Assembly (NCBI GenBank): GCA_024169445.1 | Contig: JALKFA010000001.1 | Location: 310,001 to 374,000 of the forward strand | DNA from: Buttiauxella agrestis ATCC 33320 | GTDB taxonomy: Bacteria; Pseudomonadota; Gammaproteobacteria; Enterobacterales; Enterobacteriaceae | Reading direction: 5' to 3' | DNA length: 64,000 nt | Shown: in pieces, positions 21,305 through 30,638 of the stretch | How positions within the stretch are numbered: position 1 is the first letter of the stretch | Layout of the letters: every line of letters starts with the position of its first letter | Notes under the pieces: generated by a model | What the model was told of the DNA's origin: nothing | Database searches by the model: none | The model's input: the letters and a program-made list of their open reading frames with translations, nothing else | Translations under genes and position numbers: made by a program

Positions 21305-21394
21305 AATCCCCTCCATTTTTGATTTGGCGAGGATAGCGAGCGTTTGTGGGGACGATATGAAGTTATGTGAAGAGACAGTGAAGTGAAGAAATTA

Positions 21395-22825
21395 TTATTT
21401 CCCGGGCAAAATCAGACGAGCGACCGCACCACCCTCAGGGCGATTCTCAAGAGAAATCGTTCCGCGGTGCAAACGCGCCACCTCCTGAACAAAAGCCAGC
21501 CCCAGGCCACTGCTCTTTTGCCCGTTGCTACGCGGCAATGAGTAAAAGCGTTCGAACAAACGGCCTTGAGCGTAATCTGGAATCCCACTTCCGGTGTCTG
21601 AAACAACAATGACGGTCTGCCCAATGTTTTGCTCAACACTCAACACAATCTCACCACCTGGCGGGGTAAAATCGAGCGCGTTATCCAGCAAATTACCGAT
21701 CGATTGTTCAAGTAAGGCGGCGTCACCTTCTACGACAGTGCCGTCAGGGCTGTTTTCATCGATTCTTAACGTTATCTGTTTACTGCTAGCGACCACTTCA
21801 CGGCTATCGCATAACGTGGAAAAAAGTGTGGGCAGATTTATCGCCTGTGCCGTAATTTCAGCGCGGCTTTCTAACTTAGCCTGGCGTAATAAATTATCGA
21901 CCAACTGCTGCATGCGTAGATTTTGCTGAAGAATGTTAGCCGAAAACTTCTCCACCACTTCTGGCGGTGGGCCTTCACGTAATATTTCTGCCGCACCACG
22001 AATCGCCGCCATCGGGCTTTTCAACTCGTGAGTCAGAGCATGAACGTACTGCTCAATGTAGGTTTTCCCTTCGAGTTTCAGCCGCATACTTTCCAGAGCT
22101 AACGCCAACTTACGTAATTCACTACTGGCAGGTTTAGGCAGCGGTAAAGGGTGTTCCGTAGTGACCGAGTCGGCATAGCGAACCAGTTTCCCGATAGCCC
22201 GGTTAATCCACAGCACAAACCCGAAACCAATCATCAAAGCAATGCCAAGCAGCGCAACACCCGCCCACAAAATACGCCGCTCGCTGCGACGTATTACCGG
22301 GTCCATTGCGCTATTTGGTTTGCCTACGCTCAACACGCCGATAATGTTTTGTCCGTCGCGGACGGGTGCAGCCACATACATTACGGTGCTTTCAGGATTG
22401 TTTGCATTAACTGGCGTACTGCGTGCGCCGTATTTTCCTTTCAACGTGAGCCAAACATCGTTCCATTGCGAGTAATCCTGGCCTGTCGCTTTTCCAGTGG
22501 AATCAAAAAGCACTATGCCTTTGTCATTGGTCAGATAAACACGGTATTCATTTTTAGACTTGGTAATGCCGCTGATATTGGCACTAAGCTTGTGTTGATT
22601 GAGATGGGAAAAAGCCTGGGCCAGCTCACCATTTTGCGCGTTACCCGCCAGCATATCTGCACGCGCAAATTCAGCAAGCAATGTAGCTGTATCAATTAAC
22701 GTGCCTTCCGTTGCACGCCGGACGCCTGGTTTCACCTCTTGCAAAAATATAGAGAGAACAAACCAGGCCGCAATCGCCACAATCAAAAAATAGCCCAGCA
22801 ACAGACGCATCCCAATACGCATCAA
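21395..22825 (-). CDS. creC: Sensor histidine kinase CreC
   Basis: Membrane-bound sensor kinase of the CreBC carbon-source-responsive system. The 476 residues include an N-terminal membrane segment (8-28), a periplasmic sensor domain, a second membrane segment near 188-207, HAMP, the dimerisation helix with His266 in ALTHELKSPM, and an ATPase domain with the N, G1 (SDTGSGIP) and G2 (SSGLGLAFV) boxes. The start overlaps the creB stop codon by four bases (ATGA), so the pair is translationally coupled. Confidence 0.97.
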   Translation of the reverse strand: MMRIGMRLLLGYFLIVAIAAWFVLSIFLQEVKPGVRRATEGTLIDTATLLAEFARADMLAGNAQNGELAQAFSHLNQHKLSANISGITKSKNEYRVYLTNDKGIVLFDSTGKATGQDYSQWNDVWLTLKGKYGARSTPVNANNPESTVMYVAAPVRDGQNIIGVLSVGKPNSAMDPVIRRSERRILWAGVALLGIALMIGFGFVLWINRAIGKLVRYADSVTTEHPLPLPKPASSELRKLALALESMRLKLEGKTYIEQYVHALTHELKSPMAAIRGAAEILREGPPPEVVEKFSANILQQNLRMQQLVDNLLRQAKLESRAEITAQAINLPTLFSTLCDSREVVASSKQITLRIDENSPDGTVVEGDAALLEQSIGNLLDNALDFTPPGGEIVLSVEQNIGQTVIVVSDTGSGIPDYAQGRLFERFYSLPRSNGQKSSGLGLAFVQEVARLHRGTISLENRPEGGAVARLILPGK

Positions 22826-23520
22826 CTCACTCCAAGGCTGTAGCCTAAGCCACGGTGCGTATTGATCGGTGAAAGATCGGGGTTAATTGCACGCAGTTTG
22901 GCGCGCAAGGTTTTGATGTGTGTATCAACCGTTCGATCAAAACTATCCTCGGCTGTACTCCACACTAAATCCATGAGTTGCTGGCGTGAAAACACACGCC
23001 CAGGCCATTGCAAAAAAGTCTTCAGTAACAAGTACTCATAGCGGGTGAGCAGCAATGGCTGCTGGCACCAGGTAATATGCGCCGCCATTTCATTGACTTC
23101 GAACTGACCAATGCGCTGTACACTTATCGTCAGGCCTTGCCGTTGTTTTTGCAAACGACGTAGCACTGTTCGCACCCGCGCACACACTTCACGAGGTGAA
23201 AACGGCTTCGCGATATAATCATCAGCACCGATCTCCAGGCCAATCAGCCGATCAACCTCCTCACTGCGAGCAGTCAGAAACAGCAACGGGAGATCTGGAT
23301 AATCCGCGAGTAAACGGCGACAAAGCTCGAAGCCATTAATATCTGGCAAGCCGACATCAAGAATCGCCAGATCAGGACGTTCTTCTCGCACGGCATCCAG
23401 CACAGGCAAACCCCGTTCGAAAGCACGCACAGAAAACCCCTCCTGCTGCAACGTATAGATCAACGTATCCGCAATACTGGTTTCATCTTCAACTAACCAG
23501 ATAGTGGCCTGGCTCATCAC
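22822..23520 (-). CDS. creB: Response regulator CreB
   Basis: OmpR-type response regulator of CreC. The 232 residues carry phospho-acceptor Asp55 in [40 protein letters not shown] in the receiver, and a winged-helix domain ending HRGLGYSLGV. Ten bases separate it from creA, with which it forms creABCD. CreB activates creD and, in relatives with chromosomal beta-lactamases, resistance genes. Confidence 0.97.
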   Translation of the reverse strand: MMSQATIWLVEDETSIADTLIYTLQQEGFSVRAFERGLPVLDAVREERPDLAILDVGLPDINGFELCRRLLADYPDLPLLFLTARSEEVDRLIGLEIGADDYIAKPFSPREVCARVRTVLRRLQKQRQGLTISVQRIGQFEVNEMAAHITWCQQPLLLTRYEYLLLKTFLQWPGRVFSRQQLMDLVWSTAEDSFDRTVDTHIKTLRAKLRAINPDLSPINTHRGLGYSLGVS

Positions 23521-23530
23521 GAACTCCCTG

Positions 23531-24001
23531 TTATTTCCACGGCATAATCGGCACGGCGCTTATCGCGTTTTTAGGCGAACCGTCGACCACTTTATCGGAG
23601 TAAGCCAGATACGCCAGCGTGTTGCGTTTAGCATCGTAGAAACGTACTACTTGCAGCTTCTTGAAGACCAGTGATGTCCGCTTCTGGAAAACAACATCAC
23701 CCTCTGTTTTACCTGCTTTTATCTTTTCGTTTAGCTCAACTGGCCCCACTTGCTGGCAAGAAATCGCCGCATCGGAAGTATCTTCTGCCAGACCCAGTCC
23801 GCCTTTAATGCCACCCGTTTTTGCACGGCTAACATAGCAAGTCACGTTTTGTACATCCGGGTCATCAAATGCTTCAACAACAATTTTATGGTCCGGGCCA
23901 ATCATCTTAAAAACAGTGTCTACTGAACCAATTTGTTCGGCTTTGACGCCCAACGAAACAAGCAGTAATAAACTGAGGGGAGCTAAAACTTTATATTTCA
24001 T
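23531..24001 (-). CDS. creA: Periplasmic protein CreA
   Basis: A 156-residue secreted protein. The signal peptide [21 protein letters not shown] is followed by the conserved CreA domain with [27 protein letters not shown]. The function is unknown, although the protein is highly conserved across proteobacteria. It is the first gene of creABCD and diverges from rob across a 207-base AT-rich region. Confidence 0.95.
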   Translation of the reverse strand: MKYKVLAPLSLLLLVSLGVKAEQIGSVDTVFKMIGPDHKIVVEAFDDPDVQNVTCYVSRAKTGGIKGGLGLAEDTSDAAISCQQVGPVELNEKIKAGKTEGDVVFQKRTSLVFKKLQVVRFYDAKRNTLAYLAYSDKVVDGSPKNAISAVPIMPWK

Positions 24002-24208
24002 ATTGTTACCATTAGTTAAGGTTGCCTTTAGAGACTATTAACTCTTTGTGCTAAAAAATCGTTTAATATCACGTTATTAATAAAATTTTCCGAATGAGTA
24101 GCTGATTTTGGCACGTCTTGTTAAAAAAAACTCTGAATGTCAAAACAACAAAAAGTGCTATCATCGCCCACATTAACGGCACTCACCGTGTCAGGATGAG
24201 GATATTAT

Positions 24209-25078
24209 ATGGATCAGGCAGGGATCATTCGTGATCTATTAACCTGGCTAGAGGGCCATTTGGATCAACCTCTGTCACTGGATAATGTGGCGGCAAAAGC
24301 AGGTTATTCCAAGTGGCATCTACAACGGATGTTTAAAGAGGTCACGGGTCACGCCATTGGCGCATACATCCGTGCTCGCCGACTTTCAAAATCTGCTGTG
24401 GCACTGCGCCTGACTGCGCGACCGATTCTCGATATTGCGTTGCAGTATCGTTTTGACTCACAGCAAACCTTTACTCGTGCATTCAAAAAGCAGTTTGCTC
24501 AAACGCCAGCGCTCTATCGCCGTTCTCCAGACTGGAGCTCGTTCGGTATGCGTCCACCGCTGCGTTTAGATGCGTTTACACTGCCGCAAGCGCAATTTGT
24601 CACGCTGCCGGAAACCCATTTAGTGGGTGTCACGCAAAGCTACAGCTGTACGCTTGAGCAAATATCTGATTTCCGTAATGAAATGCGTATTCAGTTCTGG
24701 ACACAATTCCTCGGCAATGCGCCAACGTTGCCACGTGTGTTATACGGCCTGCATGAGCCACGTCCAAGCATTGAGAAAGATGACGAACAGGAAGTCTTCT
24801 ATACCACTGCGCTGACACCAGAAATGGCGAATGGATTCTTACCAGACTCTCATCCGGTCAGGTTGGAAGGTGGTGATTACGTGCAATTCGACTACGAAGG
24901 CCCGGGCACCGGTTTGCAGGAGTTCATCCTGACAATTTATGGCACCTGCATGCCATCGCTTAATCTGACGCGCCGTAAAGGTCAGGATATTGAACGCTTC
25001 TTCCCGCAAGAAGAAGCGCGTGTTCAGGACCGACCAATGCAGATCAGATGTGAATATCTGATCCCAGTACGTCGTTAA
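24209..25078 (+). CDS. rob: Right origin-binding transcription factor Rob
   Basis: MarA/SoxS-related AraC-family activator of drug and superoxide resistance genes that also binds oriC. Of 289 residues, 1-110 form the double helix-turn-helix (GYSKWHLQRMFKEVTGHAIGAYIRARRLSKSAVALR), and 125-289 form the GyrI-like small-molecule-binding domain where bile salts and bipyridyl act in E. coli. The stop codon abuts the end of the convergent gpmB. Confidence 0.98.
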   Translation: MDQAGIIRDLLTWLEGHLDQPLSLDNVAAKAGYSKWHLQRMFKEVTGHAIGAYIRARRLSKSAVALRLTARPILDIALQYRFDSQQTFTRAFKKQFAQTPALYRRSPDWSSFGMRPPLRLDAFTLPQAQFVTLPETHLVGVTQSYSCTLEQISDFRNEMRIQFWTQFLGNAPTLPRVLYGLHEPRPSIEKDDEQEVFYTTALTPEMANGFLPDSHPVRLEGGDYVQFDYEGPGTGLQEFILTIYGTCMPSLNLTRRKGQDIERFFPQEEARVQDRPMQIRCEYLIPVRR

Positions 25079-25726
25079 TTAGCGCTGTAATTCATCCAAC
25101 GCAGGGGCGTCTAAATGTGAGATGTCCCCTGCCGTTTCTACCACCCAGCCAGAAGCTAACCACGGGCTGTGCTGGTGATCGACACGGGAAATCGAACAGT
25201 TTCTTAAACGTAAGCGACGTTCAGCCCAGGCCGGTAATCCCAGAATGGTACTCACCAGGCAACCTAACGCCATACCGTGGCTAACCAGCAATGGGCGGCT
25301 ACCAGATGGTAAATCCAGGCAAGCATTTAAAGCCGCGTGCATACGCTCGCTCATCTCAAGCATGCTTTCCCCATCGGGAATTCGCCCATCGGTCGTGCCA
25401 TTCACCAGTTGGCGACGCCAGCCTTCTTCTTCTTCGTTTAGCGTGTCCAGATTGCGGCGTTCTAACACCCCCATATCCAGTTCACGTAAACGCGAATCCA
25501 GCGTGACATCTACACCACATGCAAGAGCGATAATCTCAGCAGTGTGGCGGGTACGCCCTAAATCACTGGAGATGACGTGTGTAATGCCTAACGTTTTGGC
25601 ACGCTCGGCCACCTGCTCGGCCTGACGTTCCCCTTTTTCAGTCAGCGCACTGTCTGACTGGCCCTGAATGCGACGTTCTGCATTCCACTGCGTTTCGCCG
25701 TGGCGAACAAGGTATACCTGTAACAT
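25079..25726 (-). CDS. gpmB: Phosphoglycerate mutase-like phosphatase GpmB (YtjC)
   Basis: Histidine phosphatase superfamily member of 215 residues, matching E. coli GpmB. The RHGETQWN motif contains phosphohistidine His9, and the second catalytic histidine is in LLVSHGMALG. Despite its name, family members at this locus often act as phosphatases rather than glycolytic mutases. It ends directly against rob and diverges from yjjX. Confidence 0.94.
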   Translation of the reverse strand: MLQVYLVRHGETQWNAERRIQGQSDSALTEKGERQAEQVAERAKTLGITHVISSDLGRTRHTAEIIALACGVDVTLDSRLRELDMGVLERRNLDTLNEEEEGWRRQLVNGTTDGRIPDGESMLEMSERMHAALNACLDLPSGSRPLLVSHGMALGCLVSTILGLPAWAERRLRLRNCSISRVDHQHSPWLASGWVVETAGDISHLDAPALDELQR

Positions 25727-25777
25727 GCGATTTATCCGTTATACTGCGGCAACAATTTCTAGAGAGTTTCACTGATT

Positions 25778-26293
25778 ATGTACCATGTCGTCTGCGCAAC
25801 AACCAATCCAGCTAAAATTCAGGCAATTCACCAGGCATTCGACGACATCTTTGGTGAAGGATGCTGCCATATTGAACCCGTTGCCGTCGATAGCGGAGTG
25901 CCAGAACAACCCTTCGGAAACCATGAAACGCGAACTGGCGCACGATGCCGGGTAATGAATGCCCGTCAGGTTCGCCCTGAAGCCGATTTTTGGGTTGCGG
26001 TTGAAGCGGGAATTGATGACGACAGTACTTTTAGCTGGGTGGTTATTGAAAACCAAAACCAGCGCGGCGAAGCCCGTTCGGCCACACTGCCTCTACCGTC
26101 GATTATTCTTGAAAAAGTCCGCGCGGGAGAAGCTTTAGGGCCGGTGATGTCGGCATATACCGGCATCGATAAAATTGGCAATAAAGAAGGCGCGATTGGG
26201 GTATTTACCGCCGGGAAGCTCACGCGCAGCAGCGTTTACCAGCAGGCGGTGATTCTGGCGCTTAGCCCGTTCCACAACGCGATTTATAGCTAA
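25778..26293 (+). CDS. yjjX: Inosine/xanthosine triphosphatase YjjX
   Basis: House-cleaning nucleotidase that hydrolyses ITP and XTP to the diphosphates, keeping damaged purines out of nucleic acids. The 171 residues match E. coli YjjX, with [14 protein letters not shown] at the start and [13 protein letters not shown] further in. It overlaps the end of the convergent trpR by four bases. Confidence 0.95.
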   Translation: MYHVVCATTNPAKIQAIHQAFDDIFGEGCCHIEPVAVDSGVPEQPFGNHETRTGARCRVMNARQVRPEADFWVAVEAGIDDDSTFSWVVIENQNQRGEARSATLPLPSIILEKVRAGEALGPVMSAYTGIDKIGNKEGAIGVFTAGKLTRSSVYQQAVILALSPFHNAIYS

Positions 26294-26619
26294 CTTTTAT
26301 TGCCTAATAATTCCTGCTCCAGCCAGGCACGCAATGCCGGTGGAGCAGATTTCAGGCTATTTGAACCGCGCGTAATGGTGGCAATTCCCGCGCCAAGTTC
26401 ATTTTTGAGTTCCCGCTGGCTCATCTCACCGCGCAATAACTCTTCGATAATTCTGACCCGTGTTCCGAGGGCGGTACGTTCGTCTGGGGTCAGCAACAAC
26501 ATTAACAACGGCATATGCAGCTGTTTATCGAACGATTGCTGGAGCAGCTCCACAAAACGGAGCCACTCCTGATTGCTTTGCTCGGCGTGCTCTGCCGAGT
26601 ATTGAGAATGCTGAGTCAT
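26290..26619 (-). CDS. trpR: Trp operon repressor TrpR
   Basis: Tryptophan-dependent repressor of trp, aroH and its own gene. The 109 residues are close to the E. coli length of 108. The helix-turn-helix segment is [23 protein letters not shown] trp-operator-like sequence at 26629-26646 overlaps its promoter region, consistent with autoregulation. Confidence 0.98.
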   Translation of the reverse strand: MTQHSQYSAEHAEQSNQEWLRFVELLQQSFDKQLHMPLLMLLLTPDERTALGTRVRIIEELLRGEMSQRELKNELGAGIATITRGSNSLKSAPPALRAWLEQELLGNKS

Positions 26620-26628
26620 GTCGCCACC

Positions 26629-26646
26629 ATACTATTCAACTAGTAC
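26629..26646 (-). promoter_or_regulatory. trp operator upstream of trpR
   Basis: Minus-strand GTACTAGTTGAATAGTAT closely resembles the trp operator half-site pattern GNACTAGTT-AACTAGTNC. It lies 10-27 bases upstream of the trpR start codon, the expected autoregulatory position. Confidence 0.8.
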
Positions 26647-26672
26647 GATACAATATCATAGACACTGCAAAA

Positions 26673-28607
26673 TCAATAACGGCGTTGCCATTCAGCCTCT
26701 GTCAGCAATGGTGCAGATTTACCCATGAAGTACTTATAGTACGCATCATATGCCAGCACGTTTTTCACATATCCACGAGTTTCCGAGAAAGGAATACTCT
26801 CAACAAACGCCACCGCGTCAATGCGTCCGGCACTGTTGCCAAGCCAGGTTCTGACTCGCCCAGGCCCCGCGTTATAAGCAGCGGATGAGAAAATCCGGTT
26901 GTTCTCAAATTGCTGAGAGACGGACTGCAAATAAGTCGTACCAATATTGATATTGGTTTCTGGCTCAAGCAGTTGCGATGGGCTGCTGTAACCCGGAATA
27001 CCAAAAACCTTCACCGTATGTGCGGCTGTAGCCGGCATAACCTGCATCAGACCACTCGCCCCCACCGGTGACCTGACTTTCGGGTTCCAGGCACTTTCCT
27101 GACGCGCAATCGCCATGGCATAACTTTGCGAGATGTCTTTGCCGCTCACGTAGCGGGCGAAAATATCTTTGTAAGCCAGTGGGAATCGCTCTTCCAGATG
27201 ATCCCAAAGCTTCCCGGCGATCGTCGCCTGCACGCTGAGATCCCACCAATTTTGATCAAACGCGTAACGTGCTAATCCTTCCTGTTCTGGTTTGCTGCGA
27301 CTGGAGATCAAATTAGCCCATTCGCTGCGTGCAGTGTTATCCAAATTCCAGTACATCAGCTCGCGAACACGCGCCATTTCTGGCCCCTGAACTAACGCCG
27401 GATTCACCGCCACCGCTTTGTCGACGCGTAACGGATATTCTTCCCCCAGGCGTTGAGCCGCCACCATTGGATAAAATCCGCGTTGTTGCATCAGCGAGAG
27501 AAGGATCTCATTTGCTTCCGAATCACGACCACGTTCCAGCAACAAATCTGCCTGCCAGTAGCGCCATTCATCTTTCTCTTTGGCTTCCATTGGCAAGCGC
27601 GCAAGCCAGGTATTCAGGCCAGTACGATCACCCGTTCCCAGCGCCATGCGCACACGCCGCTCAACCAGCGAGGTTGATTCAGAACGCATGATTGCATCAT
27701 CGCGCCATGCCGCTTGCTCAGCCGTCACGTCGTTGCCCATTAACCGCCAGGCAACAGTGTCTCTGAGTTCCTGAGCCTGTGCGTCATTCAATTGCTGTGC
27801 CTGAATCAGTGAGGGGATCATCAAACGCGCATTTTCTACGTCATCGCGCGCGACACGCGTGAACGCCACCGCAGCCGCCTGGCGCGTAAAGTCAGTTGCA
27901 CCAACGGTGCGGGCAAACGACAGCACTGTTTTCGGGTCGTTTTGTAGGCTGATCAGTGCGCTGGAAATGGTCTGGAATTGCGCAGGCATTTGGCTTGCGA
28001 GATTGGTCACCAGTGAAGAGTTACCTTCTTTCATCGCCAGACGAATACGTTCCAGGTAAGCCAACGGATCTTGCGTTCCCGACGATCGCCATGCTGAGAA
28101 CAGACGATCGCAGCTCGATGGCAGATTTTTGCCCGTTAGCCACAGATCCTTGGCTCCGACCCATGCGGCATCTACCTGGCCGGTATTCCATTTTGCGTAG
28201 TAATAATTACATTTGGATTCGGTGGTGCCCGGTTGTTCAGGGCTAAACGCCAGCAGACCACGCCAGTCTTCGCGGCGAGCCAGTTCATTAACAAAGCGTG
28301 ATTTCAGCGCGCGGGCTGGTGGTAACGTAGGGTTAGCCTCAATAAACTGACTGACGGCGAGCGTTGGCTCATTCATTAAATCATCAGTGATAAGGCGATA
28401 TTCGAGATAAGGATAAAGTGGATAATCCTGCAACGTGGGCAACATGCGCTGCACCACATCCATTTGCTTGTTATCCCATGCTTGTTTGATTTGTGCATAT
28501 CGGCTGCGTTGCTCGTCGAGCGAATCCGCGCGAACTGCATGAGTTATTGCCGCAAGGCTTACAACTGCGACCAGCAATTGTCCCACGACTTGTTTGGCTA
28601 TCCCCAC
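26673..28607 (-). CDS. slt: Soluble lytic murein transglycosylase Slt70
   Basis: Periplasmic enzyme that cleaves peptidoglycan glycan strands to 1,6-anhydromuropeptides. The 644 residues match E. coli Slt. It has a signal peptide (to about residue 27, THAVRA/DS), a long alpha-helical U domain, and a C-terminal goose-type lysozyme domain with the catalytic Glu in AIARQESAWNP and the motif GASGLMQVMPATA. It lies upstream of trpR on the same strand. Confidence 0.97.
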   Translation of the reverse strand: MGIAKQVVGQLLVAVVSLAAITHAVRADSLDEQRSRYAQIKQAWDNKQMDVVQRMLPTLQDYPLYPYLEYRLITDDLMNEPTLAVSQFIEANPTLPPARALKSRFVNELARREDWRGLLAFSPEQPGTTESKCNYYYAKWNTGQVDAAWVGAKDLWLTGKNLPSSCDRLFSAWRSSGTQDPLAYLERIRLAMKEGNSSLVTNLASQMPAQFQTISSALISLQNDPKTVLSFARTVGATDFTRQAAAVAFTRVARDDVENARLMIPSLIQAQQLNDAQAQELRDTVAWRLMGNDVTAEQAAWRDDAIMRSESTSLVERRVRMALGTGDRTGLNTWLARLPMEAKEKDEWRYWQADLLLERGRDSEANEILLSLMQQRGFYPMVAAQRLGEEYPLRVDKAVAVNPALVQGPEMARVRELMYWNLDNTARSEWANLISSRSKPEQEGLARYAFDQNWWDLSVQATIAGKLWDHLEERFPLAYKDIFARYVSGKDISQSYAMAIARQESAWNPKVRSPVGASGLMQVMPATAAHTVKVFGIPGYSSPSQLLEPETNINIGTTYLQSVSQQFENNRIFSSAAYNAGPGRVRTWLGNSAGRIDAVAFVESIPFSETRGYVKNVLAYDAYYKYFMGKSAPLLTEAEWQRRY

Positions 28608-28838
28608 AAGTTCTCCTCACATGTTCACCGGCAGCATCGTGCCGCCATTAATTACTTCATGCTAACCCTGGTATTACAGATTCGCCACGCCAAAGGGCGT
28701 TATTTTGTCGATAAAAGCGTTAAGGCGGTTTCGGGTAACACATCCCACTTCCCCTGCTGGGATTACCTGCTGAAAACGGCTACACTTCGCCACTAATACG
28801 CACCATCTTAAATCACGAAAAAGAGGCGAAGTCGCACT

Positions 28839-30506
28839 GTGGCTCAATTCGTTTATACCATGCATCGTGTCGGCAAAGTTGTTCCGCCGAAACGCCATAT
28901 TCTGAAAAACATCTCGCTCAGTTTCTTCCCTGGCGCCAAAATTGGTGTACTGGGTCTGAACGGTTCCGGTAAATCCACGCTGCTGCGCATTATGGCCGGC
29001 ATTGATACCGACATCGAAGGCGAAGCCCGTCCACAACCTGGTTTGAAAATTGGCTATCTGCCTCAGGAACCTCAGCTCAACCTCGAGCACACGGTTCGTG
29101 AATCCGTTGAAGAAGCGGTATCCGAAGTCGTTAACGCGCTGAAAGGTCTGGATGAAGTCTACGCAAAATATGCCGAACCAGACGCTGACTTCGATAAGCT
29201 TGCTGCACAGCAAGGCAAGTTTGAAGAAATCATCCAGGCACACGATGGCCATAACCTGAATGTTCAACTGGAGCGTGCTGCTGATGCACTGCGTCTGCCG
29301 GAGTGGGACGCTAAAATTGAAAACCTGTCTGGTGGTGAGCGCCGCCGCGTAGCACTTTGCCGCCTGCTGCTCGAAAAACCAGACATGCTGCTGCTCGACG
29401 AACCAACGAACCACCTGGATGCTGAATCCGTGGCGTGGCTCGAGCGCTTCCTGCACGATTTCGAAGGCACCGTTGTGGCGATTACCCACGACCGTTACTT
29501 CCTCGATAACGTGGCTGGCTGGATTCTGGAACTTGACCGCGGCGAAGGTATTCCGTGGGAAGGTAACTACTCCTCATGGCTTGAGCAGAAAGACGAACGT
29601 CTGGCTCAGGAAGCCTCATCGGAAGCGGCTCGCCGTAAATCCATTGAGAAAGAGCTGGAGTGGGTACGTCAGGGTGCGAAAGGCCGCCAGTCTAAAGGCA
29701 AGGCGCGTCTGGCTCGCTTTGAAGAACTTAACAGCACTGAATACCAGAAACGTAACGAAACCAACGAACTGTTTATCCCACCAGGCGCGCGTCTGGGCGA
29801 TAAAGTCGTTGAGGTTACCAACCTGCGTAAATCCTACGGCGACCGCCTGCTGATTGAAGACCTGACATTCGCCGTACCGAAAGGCGCGATTGTCGGGATC
29901 ATCGGCCCGAACGGCGCGGGTAAATCTACCCTGTTCCGTATGATGTCAGGCCAGGAACAACCAGACAGCGGCACCATTGAACTGGGTGAAACCGTGAAAC
30001 TGGCTTCTGTCGATCAGTTCCGTGACGCGATGGATAACAGCAAAACCGTGTGGGAAGAAGTTTCCGGCGGTCAGGACATCATGCGTATCGGCAACACCGA
30101 AATGCCAAGCCGCGCTTACGTTGGTCGCTTTAACTTTAAAGGCGTTGACCAGGGTAAACGTGTTGGTGAGTTGTCCGGTGGTGAGCGTGGTCGTCTGCAC
30201 CTGGCGAAGCTGCTGCAAGTTGGCGGCAACGTACTGCTGCTCGATGAACCAACCAACGACCTGGATATCGAAACCCTGCGCGCGTTAGAAAACGCCCTGC
30301 TGGAGTTCCCAGGCTGTGCAATGGTTATCTCGCACGACCGTTGGTTCCTTGACCGTATCGCCACGCACATTCTGGATTACCAGGACGAAGGTAAAGTGGA
30401 GTTCTTTGAAGGTAACTTTACTGAGTACGAAGAGTACAAGAAACGCACCCTGGGTGCAGATGCGCTGGAACCTAAGCGTATTAAGTACAAGCGTGTAACG
30501 AAGTAA
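28839..30506 (+). CDS. ettA: Energy-dependent translational throttle protein EttA (ABC-F)
   Basis: Cytoplasmic ABC-F ATPase that binds the ribosomal E site and gates entry into the elongation cycle according to energy state. The 555 residues equal E. coli EttA. Walker A motifs are GLNGSGKST (39-47) and GPNGAGKST (second half), with two LSGGE signatures and two LLLDEPTN Walker B motifs. The start codon is GTG, as in E. coli. Convergent with nadR across a palindromic repeat. Confidence 0.98.
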   Translation: MAQFVYTMHRVGKVVPPKRHILKNISLSFFPGAKIGVLGLNGSGKSTLLRIMAGIDTDIEGEARPQPGLKIGYLPQEPQLNLEHTVRESVEEAVSEVVNALKGLDEVYAKYAEPDADFDKLAAQQGKFEEIIQAHDGHNLNVQLERAADALRLPEWDAKIENLSGGERRRVALCRLLLEKPDMLLLDEPTNHLDAESVAWLERFLHDFEGTVVAITHDRYFLDNVAGWILELDRGEGIPWEGNYSSWLEQKDERLAQEASSEAARRKSIEKELEWVRQGAKGRQSKGKARLARFEELNSTEYQKRNETNELFIPPGARLGDKVVEVTNLRKSYGDRLLIEDLTFAVPKGAIVGIIGPNGAGKSTLFRMMSGQEQPDSGTIELGETVKLASVDQFRDAMDNSKTVWEEVSGGQDIMRIGNTEMPSRAYVGRFNFKGVDQGKRVGELSGGERGRLHLAKLLQVGGNVLLLDEPTNDLDIETLRALENALLEFPGCAMVISHDRWFLDRIATHILDYQDEGKVEFFEGNFTEYEEYKKRTLGADALEPKRIKYKRVTK

Positions 30507-30516
30507 TTGTTGTAAC

Positions 30517-30634
30517 GCCCTCACCCTAACCCTCTCCCCCAGGAGAGGGAATTAACGGTTTTCTCCCTCTCCCTCAGGCGAGGGAATTAAGCGGTTTTCT
30601 CCCTCTCCCTCAGGGAGAGGGCCGGGGTGAGGGT
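30517..30634. repeat. Nested palindromic repeat with tandem hairpin units
   Basis: Outer arms GCCCTCACCCTAACCCTCTCCC (30517-30538) and GGGAGAGGGCCGGGGTGAGGG (30614-30634) are inverted. Between them units starting CCCTCTCCC at 30530, 30565 and 30601 repeat with a period of 35-36 bases, each with its own CCCTC-GAGGG hairpin and the linker GGGAATTAA-CGGTTTTCT. It lies between the convergent genes ettA and nadR and may act as a terminator. It resembles BIME-like intergenic repeats in layout. Confidence 0.85.
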
Positions 30635-30638
30635 TGTT

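Noticed and set aside
30517-30634. Possible CRISPR array because of regular repeats
   Set aside because: Units are 35-36 bases with no unique spacers and no cas genes; it is a palindromic intergenic repeat.
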